Positions 41,715-51,918 are shown, counted from the stretch's first letter. The stretch: 64,000 nt of DNA from Capnocytophaga haemolytica (GCF_001553545.1 NZ_CP014227.1:186001-250000), one strand, 5' to 3'. The notes: generated by a model not told the origin, from the letters alone. A program made the numbers and translations.

Positions 41715-42191
41715 CTAAAAACTATGCAAAAACAGCTCATTCATCACCCTACCTGTCTTCACCTCGGTAAAAATCTGATTGGTGGTCTTACTGTTTAAGC
41801 CCCCAAGGGCAGGTATCCACTTGCCAGTCTTGATGTAGTCCAAGGCGGTGAGTAGCTCAGGGCATTGGCGACCTACCTGCTTGTGGTTGAGCCCTGTGTA
41901 GAGTGCCGTCTTCAGCCCGCGCTGCTGTGCCAATTGCAGAAAGCAGAGCAATGCCTCCTTGCACCACTCGCCCCCCATAAAGAGCACACAGCTAATCATC
42001 CCTTGATACTTGTCTATCAGGGCAGTCAGGTCGTCCTCAGTCAGCGCAGTACCCCAACGCTCATCCCACGTATACGAGGAGTGGCACCCCTCGCAGGCGA
42101 GGGGACACCCCGTAATCGTAAAGCAAAGCGATATCTCGTTAGGCACTTCCTGCAAAACGATATCATACGTGCTGTACCTTAGTATCTGCAT
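41715..42191 (-). CDS. nrdG: Anaerobic ribonucleotide reductase activating enzyme NrdG (radical SAM)
   Basis: A protein of 158 residues with the radical SAM cluster motif TGCPLACEGC (Cys29, Cys33, Cys36) in a short activase fold. It uses a [4Fe-4S] cluster and SAM to create the glycyl radical on NrdD under anaerobic conditions. The gene overlaps the end of nrdD by 29 bp, so the two are translationally coupled. The length is normal for NrdG. Confidence 0.94.
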   Translation of the reverse strand: MQILRYSTYDIVLQEVPNEISLCFTITGCPLACEGCHSSYTWDERWGTALTEDDLTALIDKYQGMISCVLFMGGEWCKEALLCFLQLAQQRGLKTALYTGLNHKQVGRQCPELLTALDYIKTGKWIPALGGLNSKTTNQIFTEVKTGRVMNELFLHSF

Positions 42192-43962
42192 AATAACGCT
42201 TTTTAGCCTCTATCTGTCTGTCTTTTGAGAAATTCGTAATGCGCTTCAAATAGCCTATCACACGGGTGGCATAGTCCACATTGTCAGAACCACACACCAC
42301 ACAGTGGTCTGCAGTGTGCTTGTTGATATGCCCACAATCGTTGCACACCGTTACCTTGATGTTGAAGCAGAAATAATTGCAGCCTGTCTGTGCCGCTACG
42401 TTCAGCAACTTCAAAAAGCCCTCTTTGGTAGGGTATTCTTCGAGATTGCAGTGATATGCCGAGCCACCGTCTAAGTATTGTATGTACTCATTGCCGTGCA
42501 AGAAAAACTTATCAATCACGTTCTGACTCTCATCCTCTACGATGTAGAAATACGAGTTATAGCAATCGCGTGGCACTACCAGCCCATCTTCTCTATCCCA
42601 ACGGGCGTTCTTCACCCCGAGGTTCTCCGCGGGCACAAACTCAGTGTTGAACATAAAGCCATACTTCGCTTTCGCCGCCTTATTCATATCGTAGATAGTC
42701 TTCAGATTCTTATTGATAAACGCCTTATAGTCAGGGTTGTCAGAAATCTTAATCCCTAAGTACTCCGCTGCCTCTACCATCCCGTTAATGCCGATAGTCA
42801 GGAACTGCTTATCCAAGGAGATAAAGCCCGCATCATACACAGGCAACATCCCCGCATCCTTGTACTCTTGCACAATAGCGCGATACGCCACTTGGTATTT
42901 ATGAATATTGTCCACCGTCTTCTCTAAGGATAAGCCCTTCTGGTACAGTCTATTCATATTGATGGTAATCACGTTGATGCTGCCTGTGGCTACCCCGCCA
43001 GCTCCCAGCGAATAGCTAAAGGTGTTGTCGGAAATCTCATTGCGCAAGCGGCAACAGCTGGCAAGAGAGTCGGCATTATCGGACTGATAGATAAAGAAGG
43101 CATTCCCTTCGCTGAGTTCCTTAGCGCAGAAGGAAGCAAAATGACTGTCATACACCCGTTTGTCCTTAGTGAGCATCGCCGCCGTTACCACAGGGAAGGT
43201 CAAGATGGCTTTGCATCGCTCCTTGTTGAACCACGCCATAAAAAACTGTTGTAGTCTATCCAAACTCTCATAAACAGGTGCCGACCCGTCAGGGAATACA
43301 AAAGTACCAAACATTGAGTCGAAATAAGGTCTGTCGTACAGCGAGATATTCCAAAAGACAGATTGATAGCCGCGTGCTGCTGCAGGCTGATTGATAGCGT
43401 AGATGACGTGTTGCAATTCGTTTTCAATCACCTTGCGGTGCGTATTGAGGTAGTCCTCGCCGAAGTCCTTACGCGCAAAGTAATCAAAATACATCAGGAA
43501 CTCCACCGTAGCCACTGCCCCTGCAAACTGCGACGACACCGAGAAGAGGTAGTTCACAAACGAACCGCAGAAGCTCGCCAAGTGCTGTGGGGCTTTGCTC
43601 TCACCACCGAGTTTGGTAAGCCCGTCCAATAATAAAGGGTACATTGATACGCTCACGCAATAAGGTTTGAGGCTCGTCTCATCGTGTACGTAGATCTCGT
43701 GCTCGCGTATCTGGCGCAGATACTCATCGGCGAGCTCCTGCCCAAAAAGCTCCGCAATCTTACGGCTCACCAGCGCGCGATTCACCTGAATGTTGATGTC
43801 CTTATTGAGTTCTGCCTCCATCGTAGCGATGTTCTTATGGGCTACATTCGCATTGGGGTCGAATAGCGAACCTGTCGCTGCATTATGCGACTGCAAGTAG
43901 TTCTCAATGAAATTGCACTTCGTCTGAAGCTGCTCATCTGTCAAGGATGTAAATTTACTCAT
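42163..43962 (-). CDS. nrdD: Anaerobic ribonucleoside-triphosphate reductase NrdD (no ATP-cone)
   Basis: A protein of 599 residues with the class III core and the C-terminal zinc site VCNDCGHINKHTADHCVVCG. The glycyl-radical segment TRVIGYLKRI lies near the C-terminus. The protein starts almost directly with the catalytic domain. It lacks the N-terminal ATP-cone of longer class III enzymes, so overall activity control by ATP/dATP through a cone is absent. It makes dNTPs without oxygen, as expected of a capnophilic or facultatively anaerobic organism. A leader of about 200 nt precedes it. Confidence 0.94.
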   Translation of the reverse strand: MSKFTSLTDEQLQTKCNFIENYLQSHNAATGSLFDPNANVAHKNIATMEAELNKDINIQVNRALVSRKIAELFGQELADEYLRQIREHEIYVHDETSLKPYCVSVSMYPLLLDGLTKLGGESKAPQHLASFCGSFVNYLFSVSSQFAGAVATVEFLMYFDYFARKDFGEDYLNTHRKVIENELQHVIYAINQPAAARGYQSVFWNISLYDRPYFDSMFGTFVFPDGSAPVYESLDRLQQFFMAWFNKERCKAILTFPVVTAAMLTKDKRVYDSHFASFCAKELSEGNAFFIYQSDNADSLASCCRLRNEISDNTFSYSLGAGGVATGSINVITINMNRLYQKGLSLEKTVDNIHKYQVAYRAIVQEYKDAGMLPVYDAGFISLDKQFLTIGINGMVEAAEYLGIKISDNPDYKAFINKNLKTIYDMNKAAKAKYGFMFNTEFVPAENLGVKNARWDREDGLVVPRDCYNSYFYIVEDESQNVIDKFFLHGNEYIQYLDGGSAYHCNLEEYPTKEGFLKLLNVAAQTGCNYFCFNIKVTVCNDCGHINKHTADHCVVCGSDNVDYATRVIGYLKRITNFSKDRQIEAKKRYYADTKVQHV

Positions 43963-44168
43963 AATTTCTATTGTTTATAATGTTACTTAGTTATTATTTC
44001 CAAAAACAAAAGCCGACAAAGCCACTGAGCAGAATATCTACATTCCACTCAATCAATGAATTAGACGTAAAATTGACGTTTAGTAGTGCAGCGGTCTCCC
44101 CGCGAAGTTTCTTAGTTTAGTGTGATCTGTATAAGATGGTCTATCCACCTTTTCTAATTGAAATGTGG
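43963..44168 (-). promoter_or_regulatory. Long 5' leader of nrdDG, possible structured regulatory RNA
   Basis: The promoter TAACTTTG (44172-44179) would start a transcript about 205 nt upstream of nrdD. The leader can form CACC/GGTG near its 5' end, a GCGG/CCGC hairpin around GGAGA, and an imperfect TGAG-GAAT / ATTC-CTCA stem. No open frame of note is present. I see no match to a riboswitch I know; GGGAGACCGC recalls a B12 box, but the rest of the cobalamin core is missing. Confidence 0.4.
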
Positions 44169-44171
44169 GTG

Positions 44172-44179
44172 CAAAGTTA
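44172..44179 (-). promoter_or_regulatory. -7 promoter element of nrdDG
   Basis: TAACTTTG on the minus strand, upstream of the long leader. Confidence 0.6.
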
Positions 44180-44354
44180 AGGAATATCTTTTATACTTTT
44201 CAACAAAAATGAAAAAGTTATCAACAGAGTTATTAACAATTTTCGTAGCGCTTTGATTTATAAAAAATTACCTCCCTCTCTTTTTTCACCACCGAATTAA
44301 AAATCTATTTCCAGCAAATTTTACCTAATTATTACCGCTCATCCGCCCCCTCTC

Positions 44355-44387
44355 CATACGGTTCCACAACGGTTCCGTAACGAATAA
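44355..44387. repeat. 11-nt phased array upstream of dut
   Basis: CATACGGTTCC and ACAACGGTTCC followed by GTAACGAATAA, in one 11-nt register. The array ends 45 bp upstream of the dut -7 element. The rest of the dut-nrdD gap shows only AT-rich sequence. Confidence 0.6.
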
Positions 44388-44432
44388 ATCACCAAAAATC
44401 ACTATTTTCTTTGCTTAAAAACTAAAAGTTTG

Positions 44433-44440
44433 TACCTTTG
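44433..44440 (+). promoter_or_regulatory. -7 promoter element of dut
   Basis: TACCTTTG, 24 bp before ATG 44465; it overlaps and excludes an in-frame start at 44438. Confidence 0.75.
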
Positions 44441-44464
44441 CACTTTCAAAACATCTTATTATCG

Positions 44465-44899
44465 ATGATCGTAAAGATAAAGAACGAATCGGGGCTGGCG
44501 TTGCCCGCCTATCAAACCGAAGACGCCGCTGGGGTAGACCTGCGGGCGCATATCACTGCCGCAGTGGTGCTCAAACCCCTTGAAAGGGCACTCATTCCCA
44601 CGGGTTTATTCCTCGAAATCCCCAAAGGCTACGAGGCACAGGTGCGCCCCCGCAGTGGGCTGGCACTCAAACACGGCATTACAGTGCTCAACACCCCTGG
44701 CACTATCGATGCGGACTATCGTGGCGAGATAAAGGTGCTGCTGGTAAACCTCTCATCGGAGGCTTTCACCATCGAGAGTGGCGAGCGCATCGCTCAGATG
44801 GTATTTGCCCACTATGAGAAGGCTACTTTCGAGGAAGTGGAGACCCTGAGCGACACGGTGCGCGGCACAGGAGGCTACGGCAGCACAGGAGTGAAATAA
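44465..44899 (+). CDS. dut: dUTP diphosphatase
   Basis: A protein of 144 residues from ATG 44465, with all five trimeric dUTPase motifs in order: [40 protein letters not shown] (with the catalytic Asp), ERIAQMVF, and the C-terminal [10 protein letters not shown] that closes over the active site. It hydrolyses dUTP to dUMP and pyrophosphate, limiting uracil in DNA and feeding thymidylate synthesis. Length is normal. It is followed by a phased hairpin and then two cell-envelope genes on the same strand. Confidence 0.97.
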   Translation: MIVKIKNESGLALPAYQTEDAAGVDLRAHITAAVVLKPLERALIPTGLFLEIPKGYEAQVRPRSGLALKHGITVLNTPGTIDADYRGEIKVLLVNLSSEAFTIESGERIAQMVFAHYEKATFEEVETLSDTVRGTGGYGSTGVK

Positions 44900-44904
44900 A
44901 CGAT

Positions 44905-45005
44905 AGTAGTCAGTAGTCAGAGGTCAGAAATCAGCAAACAGCTATCCAACGGCTTTCTGACCCCTGATCTCTGACCCCTAACCCCTGCCCTCTGATCACT
45001 AAATA
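44905..45005. repeat. 7-nt phased inverted array A6 (dut - DUF4292 gene)
   Basis: Six left heptads in exact register (AGTAGTC twice, then AGAGGTC, AGAAATC, AGCAAAC, AGCTATC) from 44905. Seven right heptads run from 44957 (CTGACCC, CTGATCT, CTGACCC, CTAACCC, CTGCCCT, CTGATCA, CTAAATA). It fills the gap between the dut stop and the next start. Confidence 0.85.
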
Positions 45006-45013
45006 AAACAATT

Positions 45014-45784
45014 ATGAAGAAAATACTTTTTATATGCCTTACAGCTGCTACAATGATAGGCTGTAAGTCCAAACAGATAGTAGCGAGCACCACTACGGCA
45101 AAGCTCGACACTCAATCGCGTGAGATTGTTGAGAACCACCTCAAGTCCTTCCCGAAGTTTACCACTTTAAGCGGGAGCGTGCAGGTTACTTACAACGACG
45201 GCAAGAGCGAGCAGAGCCTGCCACTCTCCTTCCGTATGCAAAAGGATAAGGCAATATGGCTCTCGGCACCCTTAGGCATTGCCAAGACGTATATTACCCC
45301 TGAAAAAGCCGAGTATTACAACCGCTTAGACAATACTTATTTCAGTGGTGATTACGCTTACATCAGCAAGCTCTTGGGCATTGACGTGCGCTTCGAGGAA
45401 CTGCAGAACCTATTGCTCGGCAACGCGGTTTATCGTATCAATCCCACAGATGGAGACGCTAAAATAGAGCATCTGCCTACTGAAAACAATCTTTACCGCC
45501 TGAAAGTAACAGGAAAGAGCCCCATTGAGGCTACTTATGGCTTCCTGCCCGACAGTTATAAGATTGGTAGTACCCTCATTACCAACGCTGCACAGGGGCA
45601 GAAGGCTACGGCGGCTTACACTTACCAGAAAGTGGGCGAACTGTTGCTGCCGAACACCATCAAGGTCGTTGCTTCGGATAAGAGTGGCAGCACTGAAATC
45701 ACCTTGGAGTTCAATAGCTTAGAACTCAACAAAGAACTCAAATTTCCTTTTAATATTCCCTCAGGCTTAAAGCCCTTACAATAA
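45014..45784 (+). CDS. DUF4292-family lipoprotein
   Basis: A 256-residue protein with a lipoprotein signal (LFICLTAATMIGCKSKQ, Cys17). The body is all beta (SGSVQVTYNDGKSEQSLPLSFRMQKDKAIWLSAPLG, later ITLEFNSLELNKELKFPFNIPSGLKPL) and matches the DUF4292 group, a half-open barrel distantly like LolA/LolB carriers. It lies 12 bp upstream of an EnvC-like gene. This neighbourhood is common in Flavobacteriia and suggests a role in envelope assembly. Function not established. Confidence 0.85.
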   Translation: MKKILFICLTAATMIGCKSKQIVASTTTAKLDTQSREIVENHLKSFPKFTTLSGSVQVTYNDGKSEQSLPLSFRMQKDKAIWLSAPLGIAKTYITPEKAEYYNRLDNTYFSGDYAYISKLLGIDVRFEELQNLLLGNAVYRINPTDGDAKIEHLPTENNLYRLKVTGKSPIEATYGFLPDSYKIGSTLITNAAQGQKATAAYTYQKVGELLLPNTIKVVASDKSGSTEITLEFNSLELNKELKFPFNIPSGLKPLQ

Positions 45785-45796
45785 CTCCTCTGCGTT

Positions 45797-47059
45797 ATGA
45801 AGATAAAAGCGCAACACATAAGGCTACTCTGCACACTACTGCTGATCCCACTGATGCTATCAGCACAGACCAAGCAGAAGGAATTGGAGCAACGCAAGCG
45901 GGCACTGCTTGAGCAAATCAAGCAGATGTCAGCCCTGCGCTCCGAACAGACCAAGCAGCACCAGAGCACCCTCCAACAGATAGAAGTAGCCAATGAGAAG
46001 ATACAGATGCGCACCCGCCTAATCCAATTAGGACAGCAACAAGCTAATCTTTTGGCAAAAGAAATTGCAGATAACGAGGAGCAAATGCGCACCCTGAAGA
46101 AAGAATTGGAGTTCCACAAAGAAGAGTACGCCAAGACCATCAAGCAGTCGTACAAGAGCAAGTCCTCACAGAACAAACTGCTGTTTCTCTTCTCCTCTGA
46201 GAACTTCGCACAGGCCTATAAGCGGCTCTCGTATATGAAGCAGTACGTCAATTACCGCAAAGAGCAGGTAGCACTCATCAATGAGAAGACTGAGAAGATA
46301 AAGCTCATCAACGATACGCTCATCACCCAGCGCGACCAGAAGACGCGCGTGCTTGCTGAGCAGCGTCAGGAGCAGCAAACCTTACAAGGTGAGAAGAAAG
46401 AGCTCGAAGCCTTGGCGGTGAGTATTCGCGAGAAAGAGCGTAGCTACGCGGCGCAAATACGGGAAAAACAAAAGCAGGCTGCTGCCATCGATCGTGAGAT
46501 ACAGCGGTTGATACGCTTGGCAATCATCGAGGCGAACAAGCGTGAACAGGCGCGTTTGGCGGCTAAATCAGGCGGAAAGACCTCTACAAAAGCCTCCTCA
46601 GATGCCGAAGTAGCCTTTGTCCTTACCCCTGAAACAAAAAAGGTCGCCGATAGCTTTGAGGCAAACAAAGGCAACTTGATATGGCCAGTGGCAAAGGGCT
46701 ATAAGGCGCAGGGCTTTGGCGTTTACTACGACCCTGTCTACCCCGAACTGCAACACTATAACAACGGCGTAACCATCGCTACGGAACGCGGTGGCGAGGC
46801 GCGTTGTGTGTTCGAAGGGGAGGTATCTGCCATACAGTCGATCCCTGGAAGCAATAAAGTGGTACAGGTGCGCCACGGGAATTATATCACCATCTACTAT
46901 AACCTCACCGATGTCTACGTAAAGAAAGGCGATAAGGTGAAAACCAAAGAACCATTAGGAAAAATCTTCACTGATAGCAGTGGTAAAACCGAGATGAAAT
47001 TCTTTCTCTACAAGAATACCACACGGCTCAATCCTGAATTTTGGATACATAAGATGTAG
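45797..47059 (+). CDS. EnvC-like murein hydrolase activator (degenerate M23 domain)
   Basis: A protein of 420 residues: signal peptide (LLLIPLMLSAQT), a long coiled coil (about residues 25-250, rich in Glu, Gln, Lys and Leu), a flexible linker and a C-terminal LytM/M23 domain (about 295-420). The zinc motif region reads QHYNNGVTIA, where active enzymes have HxxxD, and the second site reads VRHGNYITIYYNL. Key metal ligands thus appear to be missing, as in EnvC, which does not cut peptidoglycan but activates amidases at the division site. It is translated closely after the DUF4292 lipoprotein. Confidence 0.88.
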   Translation: MKIKAQHIRLLCTLLLIPLMLSAQTKQKELEQRKRALLEQIKQMSALRSEQTKQHQSTLQQIEVANEKIQMRTRLIQLGQQQANLLAKEIADNEEQMRTLKKELEFHKEEYAKTIKQSYKSKSSQNKLLFLFSSENFAQAYKRLSYMKQYVNYRKEQVALINEKTEKIKLINDTLITQRDQKTRVLAEQRQEQQTLQGEKKELEALAVSIREKERSYAAQIREKQKQAAAIDREIQRLIRLAIIEANKREQARLAAKSGGKTSTKASSDAEVAFVLTPETKKVADSFEANKGNLIWPVAKGYKAQGFGVYYDPVYPELQHYNNGVTIATERGGEARCVFEGEVSAIQSIPGSNKVVQVRHGNYITIYYNLTDVYVKKGDKVKTKEPLGKIFTDSSGKTEMKFFLYKNTTRLNPEFWIHKM

Positions 47060-47073
47060 TTTTTATAACGCAC

Positions 47074-47142
47074 AATGAATAATGGATAATGTATAATTGT
47101 TAGCATACCTCAGTGCTCACTATACATTATCCATTATTCATT
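47074..47142. repeat. 7-nt phased inverted array B3 (envC-like - rnhB)
   Basis: A perfect 22-bp inverted repeat (47074-47095 with 47121-47142) built from heptads AATGAAT, AATGGAT, AATGTAT and complements. It lies between convergent genes, and its right arm reaches the rnhB stop codon. It may serve as a terminator, though the T tracts are short. Confidence 0.85.
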
Positions 47143-47764
47143 ATAAATTAAGCGAAAGCTGCTCCACGGGTAGTAGCTGAAAACTCTTACGGTGGTGCTC
47201 ACAGCTGCCGTATTGCTTAATAGCTTCGCGATGATCGGCAGTGGGGTAGCCTTTGTTCTGCTCCCAATGATACATAGGGAAGTCGGCAGCAAGGGCTTCC
47301 ATATAAGCATCGCGGTAGGTTTTAGCCAGCACCGAAGCTGCTGCGATGGTTTGTATCTTACCATCGCCTTTTACCACACAAGCGTGCGGAATATCCTTGT
47401 ATTTTACGAATTTATTACCATCAACAGCAATGAAAGTAGGTTGCACTTTCAGGGCAGCAATAGCACGGTGCATTGCCGTGATAGAGGCACGGAGAATATT
47501 GAGTTCATCGATCTCCGCTGGCAATACATGCACCACTGCATAAGCCACGGCCTCACACTCTATCACGGGGCGCAAGAGGGCACGCTGATGCTCGGTGAGC
47601 TGCTTAGAATCCGTTAGCAGTTCATTGTTGAAATCGGCAGGGAGAATCACTGCGGCGGCAGTTACAGGACCTGCCAAGCAGCCACGCCCTGCTTCATCAG
47701 TACCTGCTTCTGTTGCAGCGTGGTAAAAGAGCTGTAAAGGTGTTTTGTGGGCTTTGTCTTTCAT
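47141..47764 (-). CDS. rnhB: Ribonuclease HII
   Basis: A protein of 207 residues with the RNase HII start [23 protein letters not shown] (first catalytic Asp-Glu pair), [10 protein letters not shown], and the later acidic positions in [10 protein letters not shown] and [12 protein letters not shown]. It removes ribonucleotides and RNA primers from DNA in the cytoplasm. Length is normal. It lies downstream of atpDC but beyond their terminator, with a separate start. Confidence 0.95.
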   Translation of the reverse strand: MKDKAHKTPLQLFYHAATEAGTDEAGRGCLAGPVTAAAVILPADFNNELLTDSKQLTEHQRALLRPVIECEAVAYAVVHVLPAEIDELNILRASITAMHRAIAALKVQPTFIAVDGNKFVKYKDIPHACVVKGDGKIQTIAAASVLAKTYRDAYMEALAADFPMYHWEQNKGYPTADHREAIKQYGSCEHHRKSFQLLPVEQLSLNL

Positions 47765-47774
47765 TGTTCAGATA

Positions 47775-47813
47775 TAAAAAAGCAGTCATACTCTTGGAGA
47801 TATGGCTGCTTTT
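47775..47813 (-). terminator. Terminator of atpDC
   Basis: A 13-bp stem (47801-47813 with 47778-47790, one G-T pair) is followed by TTTTTTAT on the minus strand, 22 bp after the atpC stop. Confidence 0.85.
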
Positions 47814-47834
47814 CTGTTTAATCAAATCTTATTT

Positions 47835-48119
47835 CTAATCCACTAACACAGTAGCTTTATTATTGTTGAACTCTAAGGTGCCGCCTTTTATAGTGAGAAG
47901 GTACTCGCCTTTCTTCTCCCCTTGGGTGAAGTACTTAGCGGCATTCTCACTGAATTGGATGTTATCCCCTAAGAGTTTTATCTCGCCAGCGGTAAGCACT
48001 GAAAGGATCGCCGCGTGGTTTTCGAGCATCTGGAAGGCACCATTTGCCCCAGGGACAGTCAGCGCAGAGGCTTCGCCCTTATAGAGAAGGATTTCGGGTG
48101 TAACGATTTCTACTTTCAT
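47835..48119 (-). CDS. atpC: F1 ATP synthase epsilon subunit (short form)
   Basis: A 94-residue protein matching the N-terminal beta-sandwich of epsilon (MKVEIVTPEILLYKGEASALTVPGANGAFQMLENHAAILS). The C-terminal helical hairpin seen in longer epsilon subunits is absent, as is usual in Bacteroidetes. Epsilon joins the central stalk and helps couple proton flow to catalysis. It follows atpD by 11 bp and ends at a strong terminator. The rest of the atp operon is elsewhere. Confidence 0.95.
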   Translation of the reverse strand: MKVEIVTPEILLYKGEASALTVPGANGAFQMLENHAAILSVLTAGEIKLLGDNIQFSENAAKYFTQGEKKGEYLLTIKGGTLEFNNNKATVLVD

Positions 48120-48130
48120 AAGTGCGAATA

Positions 48131-49675
<1,545 letters not shown>

Positions 49676-49699
49676 CTAAGATATGAGTTGTACAGTTCG

Positions 49700-49707
49700 C
49701 AAAGGTA
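49700..49707 (-). promoter_or_regulatory. -7 promoter element of atpDC
   Basis: TACCTTTG on the minus strand, 51 bp before the atpD ATG. Confidence 0.7.
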
Positions 49708-49878
49708 GGTCTTTTTTTGAGACGTAGCAAATTCTCAGGCGATTTTTTTAGGTGAAAAATGAAATATTTTTGTAACTTATTTACTATTAAACGGTTATAT
49801 TTTTATCGCTTAACGGGGTTTTCTGCTCTTGCTGTGGGGGTTTTATCCGATACAGATCCGTTATCGCTCCGTTTGGGA

Positions 49879-51837
49879 TTAATAAATCCACTTCAGCCCT
49901 ACGTAGTAGGTGCGCCCTGGGGTGATGCTGGAATAGAAGCCCACAACATTGGGTGTATAATCAAAAACGTTATTGACCCCTGCGGAGAGGGTAAAATGAT
50001 AAGGCAGGCGTGAGGAGAGCTGTAAATGCACTTCGTTATAGCCTTCGTATTCAGCGTAATAGAGCTTTTTGTCGGTATCCTCTGAATAGAGCTTGGTGTC
50101 GCTGACGTATTTGCCCGTAACGATGACATTAGGGATGTAGAGGGCTTCGCGCTTGGGGATGTACTCAGCCTTGAAGGTCACCGTATGGGGGCGTATTTCG
50201 CTGCGACGCCTATCCATATTGTGATAACCGTAAGAGGCTTTTAGTCGGAAACTCTTTGAAGGGCGATAGGTAGCCGAGAGTTCTGAGGAAACGATGGTGC
50301 TATTGCCGTTGAGGTTTTGCTTCCTAATGGCTACGAGTTTGCCGTTAGCATCCTTCTCTTCTGTATTGTCGATCTTGTCGTGTACCTTTGAGTATTGGGT
50401 GATGGCAGTGAAGTCGAACTTGCCATAGGAGTAATCGACAGAGAAGGTGAAGTTGTCGCTCTTCTCGGGTTTGAGGTTTTCATTACCGACTATTTGGAAG
50501 CCTCCGCCCCAAGGGTGAAACCAATTAGAGTAAAGCTCCTTGAGGGTAGGCGATCGGAAGCCTGAGGCATAGCCTCCGCGGAAGGTAAAGGGCTCTACGC
50601 GGTACATCGCGGTGAGACGATAGGTAGGGAAGCCTTTGAAGAGGTCGTGATAGTCATAGCGGGCGCCTGCCACAAGGGATAGGGACTCTGTGAGGGCGAT
50701 ATCCTGTTGCAAAAAGGCGGAATAGGTCTGCGCTTGCTGCCGTGTGAGTTCGGTGCTATTGGTGAAACGCTTGTCCAAAAGTTCATCGGATTGGGTTTCA
50801 ATGCCCAGCACGGTAGCGTTGTTGCCGAAGAGCACGCTGTTGAACTGTGCCCCGCCGCGCCATAGTACGTTTTGGTACTTTTTCTTTTGTTCCTTGGGGA
50901 TCACGTAGTAGTTGAACTTGTCGTAACGGTCATAACTGCCCGAGAGTTCTAAGTGGCTGCGCTCGCCCAAGTCGATATTAGAGCTCCCTTGTACGCCGTA
51001 GTTGTAATAGCGGTCGCGGAGCTTTTCGGAAACCTCAACGCCGCCTTTGCGCTCGCTGAAATAGTAGTTGGGAGTAATGGATATATCCGCTTTCGGGCTG
51101 AATTTGAGTCGCACCGTAGGCTCAACGTTGTAAACGGTGAAGCCCGCCACGTTCATACTGTTGAGGGAGTATTGGCTTTTTATTGTGCCATTTTCATAAC
51201 GCTCTACTAAGGGCTCTTTATCAGTTATTACATAAGGGTCGCGCTTTCTGTAGAAGGAAGCAACGCTGAGGTCGAACCACTTTTGGTTGGTGCCCACGGT
51301 GAGGTTTGTTTTGTGCCCTTCGGAAGTGTCGTAGACGTAACCTACATTTCCCTCAAAGGGCTTGCGGACTTTCTTAGTAATGATGTTGATCACCCCGCCC
51401 AAGGCATTCGAGCCATAGAGGGAGGAAGCAGCCCCTTTGATCACCTCAATGCGCTCGATATTGTCGAGGTTGAGGCGGTCGTAATCGACGTTGTCAAAGG
51501 CTTCGCCTGCCATACGCTCGCCGTTGATGAGGAAGAGCACGTACTTGCCGTCAAAGCCCATCATATTGATGTTGGGCATACCGCCGTTGTAGGTGAAGTT
51601 AATACCCGAAAACTCTGTTTCGAGAAATGACTTGAAGTCTATGGAATGCGATTTGCGGATATCCTCAGCGGTAACCACTTGCACGGTGATGGGCACGTCC
51701 TTGAGTGCTTTGGGCACACGGGTGGCGGTTACTACCACCTCGTCGAGTTGCCTGATAGAGTCTTTTTCTTTGTTGCGTTGTGCAAATGAGATCACCCCAC
51801 AGAGGCATAGTGTTAAAGCGATTGTTTTTCTAAGCAT
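49879..51837 (-). CDS. TonB-dependent receptor of the heme-uptake operon (HmuR-like)
   Basis: A protein of 652 residues: signal peptide (ALTLCLCGVISFAQ), a TonB box region (IRQLDEVVVTATRVPK), a plug domain (LDNIERIEVIKGAASSLYGSNALGGVINIITKK) and a 22-strand barrel ending in aromatic KWIY. It contains the FRGGYASGFRSPTLKELYSNW and NENLKPEKSDNF segments of vitamin B12/heme-type receptors. It is the last gene of a run behind three HmuY-family lipoproteins, the arrangement of hmuYR in Porphyromonas. It therefore probably takes heme across the outer membrane after hand-over from the lipoproteins. A hairpin with a T tract separates it from them. Confidence 0.9.
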   Translation of the reverse strand: MLRKTIALTLCLCGVISFAQRNKEKDSIRQLDEVVVTATRVPKALKDVPITVQVVTAEDIRKSHSIDFKSFLETEFSGINFTYNGGMPNINMMGFDGKYVLFLINGERMAGEAFDNVDYDRLNLDNIERIEVIKGAASSLYGSNALGGVINIITKKVRKPFEGNVGYVYDTSEGHKTNLTVGTNQKWFDLSVASFYRKRDPYVITDKEPLVERYENGTIKSQYSLNSMNVAGFTVYNVEPTVRLKFSPKADISITPNYYFSERKGGVEVSEKLRDRYYNYGVQGSSNIDLGERSHLELSGSYDRYDKFNYYVIPKEQKKKYQNVLWRGGAQFNSVLFGNNATVLGIETQSDELLDKRFTNSTELTRQQAQTYSAFLQQDIALTESLSLVAGARYDYHDLFKGFPTYRLTAMYRVEPFTFRGGYASGFRSPTLKELYSNWFHPWGGGFQIVGNENLKPEKSDNFTFSVDYSYGKFDFTAITQYSKVHDKIDNTEEKDANGKLVAIRKQNLNGNSTIVSSELSATYRPSKSFRLKASYGYHNMDRRRSEIRPHTVTFKAEYIPKREALYIPNVIVTGKYVSDTKLYSEDTDKKLYYAEYEGYNEVHLQLSSRLPYHFTLSAGVNNVFDYTPNVVGFYSSITPGRTYYVGLKWIY

Positions 51838-51854
51838 AAAGAATTATGTATATA

Positions 51855-51900
51855 TAAAAAATAGAATTGCTATGCACTTTGCAGCACAGCAATTCTATTT
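51855..51900 (-). terminator. Intercistronic hairpin terminator between hmuY-like genes and the receptor gene
   Basis: A 13-bp stem (51888-51900 with 51859-51871) is followed on the minus strand by TTTTTT, 18 bp after the stop of the last lipoprotein gene and upstream of the receptor gene. No -7 element was found between it and the receptor start, so partial readthrough would set the ratio of lipoprotein to receptor. Confidence 0.8.
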
Positions 51901-51918
51901 ATGGATAAGTTATTTAAT

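Noticed and set aside
43963..44168. Cobalamin riboswitch in the nrdD leader
   Set aside because: Only a B12-box-like GGGAGACCGC is present; the conserved core upstream of the box is missing.
45797..47059. EnvC-like protein with missing zinc ligands as a dead enzyme
   Set aside because: EnvC-type activators naturally lack the M23 catalytic residues; the rest of the protein is well preserved.
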